From Candidatus Palauibacter rhopaloidicola (GTDB lineage: Bacteria; Gemmatimonadota; Gemmatimonadetes; Palauibacterales; Palauibacteraceae): DNA of 64,000 bases. Position 1 is the first letter of the stretch. The number at the start of each line of letters is the position of its first letter. The position numbers and the translations under genes are program-made. Location of the stretch: positions 62,001 through 126,000 of the forward strand of contig JAPPGH010000054.1 of assembly GCA_026914155.1 (NCBI GenBank). The letters run 5' to 3'. Below are positions 60,570 through 64,000 of the stretch, piece by piece. The notes under the pieces were generated by a model that saw only the letters and a list, made by a program, of their open reading frames with translations, had not been told where the DNA came from and searched no databases.

Positions 60570-61585
60570 CGGACAACCTCCTCCGTAGTATCGAGTACGG
60601 CGGTATCGAGTACGGGAATCCGCCCAAGTGCGTCCACGCCCACGGGATCGGAGTCCTGAAGGGCGACGCGGAGGACAGGCCAATCTCCGAGAGACTGCGA
60701 GATCCTCGCAAGATAGACGGCTTGGCGTTCGCGCCTGGCGGCGAGAAACGGGTCCTCCCCCGCGCCGCCATCGCGCTCCGGGAGCACCAGGTTCACGACG
60801 ACGGCGCCCACCGGGACGTCGTGCTTCGCGAGGGCCTTGACCGCCTTCTCCGTCTCCCAGATCGGCAGGCGTTCGGGGATCACGACGAACACGAAGGCCG
60901 TCCGGCGGGGGTTGGTGAGGACCCGGCGCGCCTCCTCAAAGCGGTCCCGGCGTTCCTCGAGCGCCCGCAGGAGAGGATCGTTATCGAGATCGTCCGCCTC
61001 GGGCCCCGCCACATTCTTCCACATCCGCGAGAGGGCGCCCACTTTCCGCCGGCGCTTGATGAGCCCGCCGATCCAGGTCGTCATCAGCTCCGGCAGGGAG
61101 AGCAGCCGCAGCGTCTGGCCGGTGGGCGCCGTGTCGAAGACGATCCGGTCGTAGGCGTCCCCCTCGGCCTCGAGGATGTGCGTGAAGCGGTCGAAGACGG
61201 CCGACTCCACGGCCCCGGGAGAGACGCGCGCGATGTCGATCTGCCGGTAGACCTCGCCCAGGAGCCGGGGGGGCGCGGCCGACTCCACGCGCGACTTGAC
61301 GGCCTCGATGTAGCGGTCCGCCTCCCGCTCCGGATCGACCTCCATGGCCCAGCACCCCTCGGCGACCTGCCGCGGCCGGTCCCCCAGCTTCGCCTGGAGC
61401 ACGTCCCCGGTGGAGTGCGCCGGATCGGTGGACACGAGGAGGGTCCGCCGCCCGCGCGCGGCCATGTCCAGCGCGGCTACGGCGGCCATGGTCGTCTTCC
61501 CCACGCCGCCCTTGCCGCCGAAGAAGAGGACCGGCCGGTCCGGGAACGGCAGCGGGGCCCGCCGCGAATCCTCGTCGCTCAGCAA
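60566..61585 (-). CDS. ArsA/Get3-like ATPase
   Basis: 339 residues if TTG 61585 is used; other near starts are possible. P-loop GGKGGVGKTTMAAVAALD, switch LVSTDPAHSTGDVLQ, and VFDTAPTGQTLRLLSLPE form the ArsA/GET3 ATPase core, a deviant Walker A type that dimerises. Single ATPase domain, no arsenite-binding Cys trio evident. No arsB or arsR is near. It overlaps the cory-CC-star gene upstream and cstA downstream, so all three are translationally coupled. A role in membrane-protein insertion or complex assembly is an inference. Confidence 0.88.
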   Translation of the reverse strand: MLSDEDSRRAPLPFPDRPVLFFGGKGGVGKTTMAAVAALDMAARGRRTLLVSTDPAHSTGDVLQAKLGDRPRQVAEGCWAMEVDPEREADRYIEAVKSRVESAAPPRLLGEVYRQIDIARVSPGAVESAVFDRFTHILEAEGDAYDRIVFDTAPTGQTLRLLSLPELMTTWIGGLIKRRRKVGALSRMWKNVAGPEADDLDNDPLLRALEERRDRFEEARRVLTNPRRTAFVFVVIPERLPIWETEKAVKALAKHDVPVGAVVVNLVLPERDGGAGEDPFLAARRERQAVYLARISQSLGDWPVLRVALQDSDPVGVDALGRIPVLDTAVLDTTEEVVR

Positions 61586-61863
61586 CAGCGGAAGCCGCCT
61601 TCGGGCCCGCGTTCCATCCCGACCCGGACGTGCCACTCGTGAAACTCCTCGATCAGCGACGGATACAGCTCGAGCATGTAGAACTGGACCGGGTTGGGTA
61701 CGCCGAGGAGGTCCGAGAAGCCCATCAGCATGAACGCGTCGTGCTGACGCAGGTACTCGCGGTGGATCGTCGCCCGGTAGGGGGCGATGTACAGCCCCTC
61801 GTAAATCTCGCGCGCCGCCCGGAGCCGGCGCCGCCAGCGCGGCACGGTCGTCGTCACAGCCAT
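61579..61863 (-). CDS. cory-CC-star family protein
   Basis: 94 residues from ATG 61863, with AGGGGA upstream. It ends GGFRCC at the stop, the terminal Cys-Cys that names this small family, and contains the conserved IYEGLYIAPYRATIHREYLR and LGVPNPVQFYMLELYPSLIEEFHEWH. The family is known to sit beside ArsA-type ATPase genes, as here, where it overlaps by 7 bp. Biochemical role unknown; the free C-terminal CC could bind metal or be modified. Confidence 0.85.
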   Translation of the reverse strand: MAVTTTVPRWRRRLRAAREIYEGLYIAPYRATIHREYLRQHDAFMLMGFSDLLGVPNPVQFYMLELYPSLIEEFHEWHVRVGMERGPEGGFRCC

Positions 61864-61984
61864 GTCGGCGTCCCCTGATCCAATTGCCGTTTTGCGTCGC
61901 AAAGCGGAAGAAGCGATGCCGAAATCGCACGCACGCTCCTGCGCGTCAAGGTACGGCCGCGCACCGGGGGATCGAATCCAGGGC

Positions 61985-63181
61985 TCAGCGGCCCGCGCCG
62001 CCGGCCCGTTGGCGCGCTTCCCAGGCGCGGACGCGGGGGATGGCGGCGTCGAAGATCCGCTCGTAGTTGAGCCGCTCGACCTGGGCGCGGACGTCGGGGT
62101 CGAGACGTTCCCACAGCGGGTCGTAGACCGTGTAGTTGGCGACGTAGCCCTCCCAGTCGGCGGGGGCCACGGCGTCGGTCCCGAACAGGAACCGCGTCGG
62201 GTGCCGGCCGATCAGCGTCGCCCACGCATCGGCGCTCGCGTCGTCGCCCACGATGTACCGGGCCACCTCGTCCCAGGAGATGTCGAGCGCCACATGGTCG
62301 TAGCGCGGGTCGGACAGCCAGCCGTCGAGCCACGCGACGTGCCCGTCCGAAGGCCCGACGAAGCGGCCCAGGCCGGTGTGGGCCCAGATGATCGTCGTCT
62401 CCCGGTGGCGGGCGAACAGGTCCAGCACCTCCGGCGCGTGATGCGGCGTGTCGCCCGGGCGGACGTGGTCGACGTCGTTGTGGAGGATGACGACGAGACC
62501 GATCTCCGCCGCCGTGGCCAGGATCCGGTCGAGGGCCGGGTTGCGCAGGCTCGCCGCGTGCCCGGCGACCTTGGACGAGACGAACTCCTTGTGGATGGTG
62601 AACTCGCCGATGCCGGCGAACACGCCGGGGAAGGTGAGCAGGACGCGCTCGATGTGGTCGGAGGCGTACATGTCCGTCGGGTTGAAGCCCGTGATCATGG
62701 GGTCGACGCGGCGGCGGTCCTCTTCGGGCAGCGACAGGTACTCCCGCGCGATCATCGCGTCCACGAACGAGTAGTAGTAGAGGTCGGCGTTCGTGCGCAG
62801 GTAGTAGTCGGGCGCGTGGTCGCCCGACAGGAAGTAGTCCCACTTCTGCTGCAGCGGGATCCCGAACATGGCCACGCGCCCCACCCGCCCGGCGGTCATG
62901 TCGAGGAACTCGCGCGCCGTCGGGCCGCGCTGGATGTAGTTCAGGAGATGGAAGTGGGAGTCGTTGAAGAGCGCCGTTCCGGACGGCGGTCCTGCGGTCG
63001 TCGCCGGAACCGGGGTACCGGTTTCCGCGGAAGGCGTCGGGGCGGCGGACGAGGGTGGATCCGCGGCGGGCGGGGCGGCCGAAATCGACCCGGTCGCGGG
63101 AGGGCCGCGCCCCGTCGCGCAGGCCGCGAGGAACACCGCCGCCAGTACACCCGCCGCGGGACTCCGCGCGCTCGGTCTCAC
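61985..63181 (-). CDS. Exported amidohydrolase-family lipoprotein
   Basis: 398 residues from GTG 63181, which overlaps the gamma-glutamyltransferase stop as GTGA. Lipobox VLAAVFLAACATG, then a Pro/Ala/Thr-rich linker to about 70. The TIM-barrel metal motif is NDSHFHLLNY, with GIGEFTIHKE, VILHNDVDHV, IIWAHTGLGR, VALDISWDE and FLFGTDAV supplying later ligands. Like related amidohydrolase-2 proteins it could hydrolyse or decarboxylate small cyclic substrates; the reaction is unknown. Confidence 0.86.
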   Translation of the reverse strand: MRPSARSPAAGVLAAVFLAACATGRGPPATGSISAAPPAADPPSSAAPTPSAETGTPVPATTAGPPSGTALFNDSHFHLLNYIQRGPTAREFLDMTAGRVGRVAMFGIPLQQKWDYFLSGDHAPDYYLRTNADLYYYSFVDAMIAREYLSLPEEDRRRVDPMITGFNPTDMYASDHIERVLLTFPGVFAGIGEFTIHKEFVSSKVAGHAASLRNPALDRILATAAEIGLVVILHNDVDHVRPGDTPHHAPEVLDLFARHRETTIIWAHTGLGRFVGPSDGHVAWLDGWLSDPRYDHVALDISWDEVARYIVGDDASADAWATLIGRHPTRFLFGTDAVAPADWEGYVANYTVYDPLWERLDPDVRAQVERLNYERIFDAAIPRVRAWEARQRAGGAGR

Positions 63182-64000
63182 CAGGCCACCGCGGCGCTGT
63201 TGTTGCGGTTGTGGGACGCCGCGCGCAGTGCGCCCGTCGCCGGATCGCGCTGGATCGCGACCCACAACCCTTCACCTCCGAAACGGGCCTCCGTGGGGAA
63301 GATCTCCTCGTACGCGTACCCCGTCCCGTCGAGGACCTCCGCCGGGAACTTCCCGCCCGGCACGCGGAAGGTGAGGGCGCCGGTCGCCGGATCCGAGTTC
63401 GGCATGAAGAAGTCGGGCGTATCGATGGCCTCGTCCACCGTCATGCCGAACCGCATCACGTTCAGAAGACCCTGGAAGGTCCGGTGGTGGAGGCCGGACC
63501 CCATCGACGCGAAGCCGAGCACGGGCCGCCCCTCCCGGAACAGGATCCCGGTCTGCGTGGGTGCGGGGAGCCGCGATCCCGGCTCGAGGCGGGCGATCTG
63601 CGTCTGCTGGAAGGAGGCCGGATCGCCGATCGTGATTCCGTCCACGACGATGGCGGTCTTGCCCCACAGGACCGCGTTGATGCTGTGCGTGATCGCGGCG
63701 ATGTTGCCCTCGCCGTCGATGGCCACGACGTCGTCCGAGTGGCCGGGGCCGCGCGGCGCCCAGTTGCCGAAGGGCAGCCCGGCCTGGATGACGTTCCACA
63801 GCCGGTCGGCGTGGTCCGGCGTGACGCGCGCCGCCGGCGTGAACTCGCCGCCGACGAGCGACGCGGCCAGTTCGGGCGGCAGAAAGTCGAGCAGCGAGGC
63901 GCGGGTCACGTCGAGCGCGGTCCGCAGGGCCTCCGGCGATTCCGTCCAGTGGCCCTCCGCCAGCAACCCGGAAGCCGCCGCGAGCCGCTGCGCCTCGATC
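63178..64000 (-). CDS. Gamma-glutamyltransferase family protein (partial, N-terminus off window)
   Basis: The frame is open to the window's end, about 273 residues seen. GPGHSDDVVAIDGEGNIAAITHSINAV includes the auto-cleavage/nucleophile Thr region (ITHSINAV), and GSGLHHRTFQGLLNVMRFGMTVDEAIDTPDF matches the small subunit. It is translationally coupled to the amidohydrolase through GTGA. GGTs cleave gamma-glutamyl bonds of glutathione or peptides in the periplasm. The signal peptide and large subunit are outside the window. Confidence 0.88.
   Translation of the reverse strand, partial: IEAQRLAAASGLLAEGHWTESPEALRTALDVTRASLLDFLPPELAASLVGGEFTPAARVTPDHADRLWNVIQAGLPFGNWAPRGPGHSDDVVAIDGEGNIAAITHSINAVLWGKTAIVVDGITIGDPASFQQTQIARLEPGSRLPAPTQTGILFREGRPVLGFASMGSGLHHRTFQGLLNVMRFGMTVDEAIDTPDFFMPNSDPATGALTFRVPGGKFPAEVLDGTGYAYEEIFPTEARFGGEGLWVAIQRDPATGALRAASHNRNNSAAVAW

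Noticed and set aside
60566-61585. Arsenic resistance pump ATPase
   Set aside because: No arsR, arsB or arsD nearby and no Cys trio; the neighbours point to the cory-CC-star/CstA unit.

Overview
The window is a 64 kb piece of a high-GC bacterial chromosome. The gene content points to Gemmatimonadota or a close relative. It has three exported 6-bladed beta-propeller proteins, a VPS10/sortilin-like BNR-repeat protein, a TonB-dependent receptor with an N-terminal carboxypeptidase-regulatory-like domain, many signal-peptide and lipoprotein enzymes, Rho with an Arg/Gly-rich N-terminus, and frequent GTG/TTG starts. The assignment is inferred from family composition; no 16S or ribosomal-protein gene is present to confirm it.

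Layout. 1-1.5 kb: a hipBA toxin-antitoxin pair (hipA runs off the left edge) with three evenly spaced palindromic operators, next to tRNA-Gly(TCC). 1.5-8.4 kb: cupin, alcohol dehydrogenase, DegT aminotransferase, sortilin-like protein and an ABC membrane domain lacking an ATPase. 8.4-12 kb: a minus-strand proC / DUF819 permease / D-aminoacylase-like cluster. 12-17.1 kb: TM2 protein, vapBC-type pair, a FabF-like synthase with an altered active-site motif, beta-propeller, small secreted protein, and tRNA-Ser(TGA), tRNA-Gly(CCC) and tRNA-Val(CAC). 17-28.9 kb: radical SAM plus VTT membrane protein, zinc ribbon plus TrmJ-like methyltransferase, rho, sulfocyanin-like cuproprotein, proline dehydrogenase, SDR, MtaB-like methylthiotransferase, class I aldolase and HutF. 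29-50.3 kb: mostly exported proteins (TonB receptor, propeller, choice-of-anchor B protein, NIPSNAP, Tat-exported class V aminotransferase, cyanophycinase, nuclease, FKBP, a 1434-residue M14 peptidase, cytochrome c, double-Cache protein), with a small palindromic MITE-like insert at 42.55-42.72 kb.

50.4-56.5 kb: a probable integrative mobilizable element. It carries a P4-type tyrosine integrase, a ColE1-type mobilization operon (mobC, then relaxase mobA with mobB and mobD nested inside it in the +1 frame), an Mrr-like endonuclease and possibly a beta-propeller gene. A 13-bp direct repeat flanks it. An autotransporter beta-barrel lacking any passenger abuts the right end. 56.6-64 kb: DinB-like protein, then a coupled cory-CC-star / ArsA-like ATPase / CstA operon, then a secreted amidohydrolase coupled to a partial gamma-glutamyltransferase.

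Together the chromosomal genes suggest a heterotroph using peptides and amino acids: M14 peptidase, D-aminoacylase-like hydrolase, cyanophycinase, gamma-glutamyltransferase, CstA, HutF, proline dehydrogenase and P5C reductase. Three gene ends also carry short tandem duplications that copy the stop codon, with a weaker fourth case, which is a pattern worth checking genome-wide.
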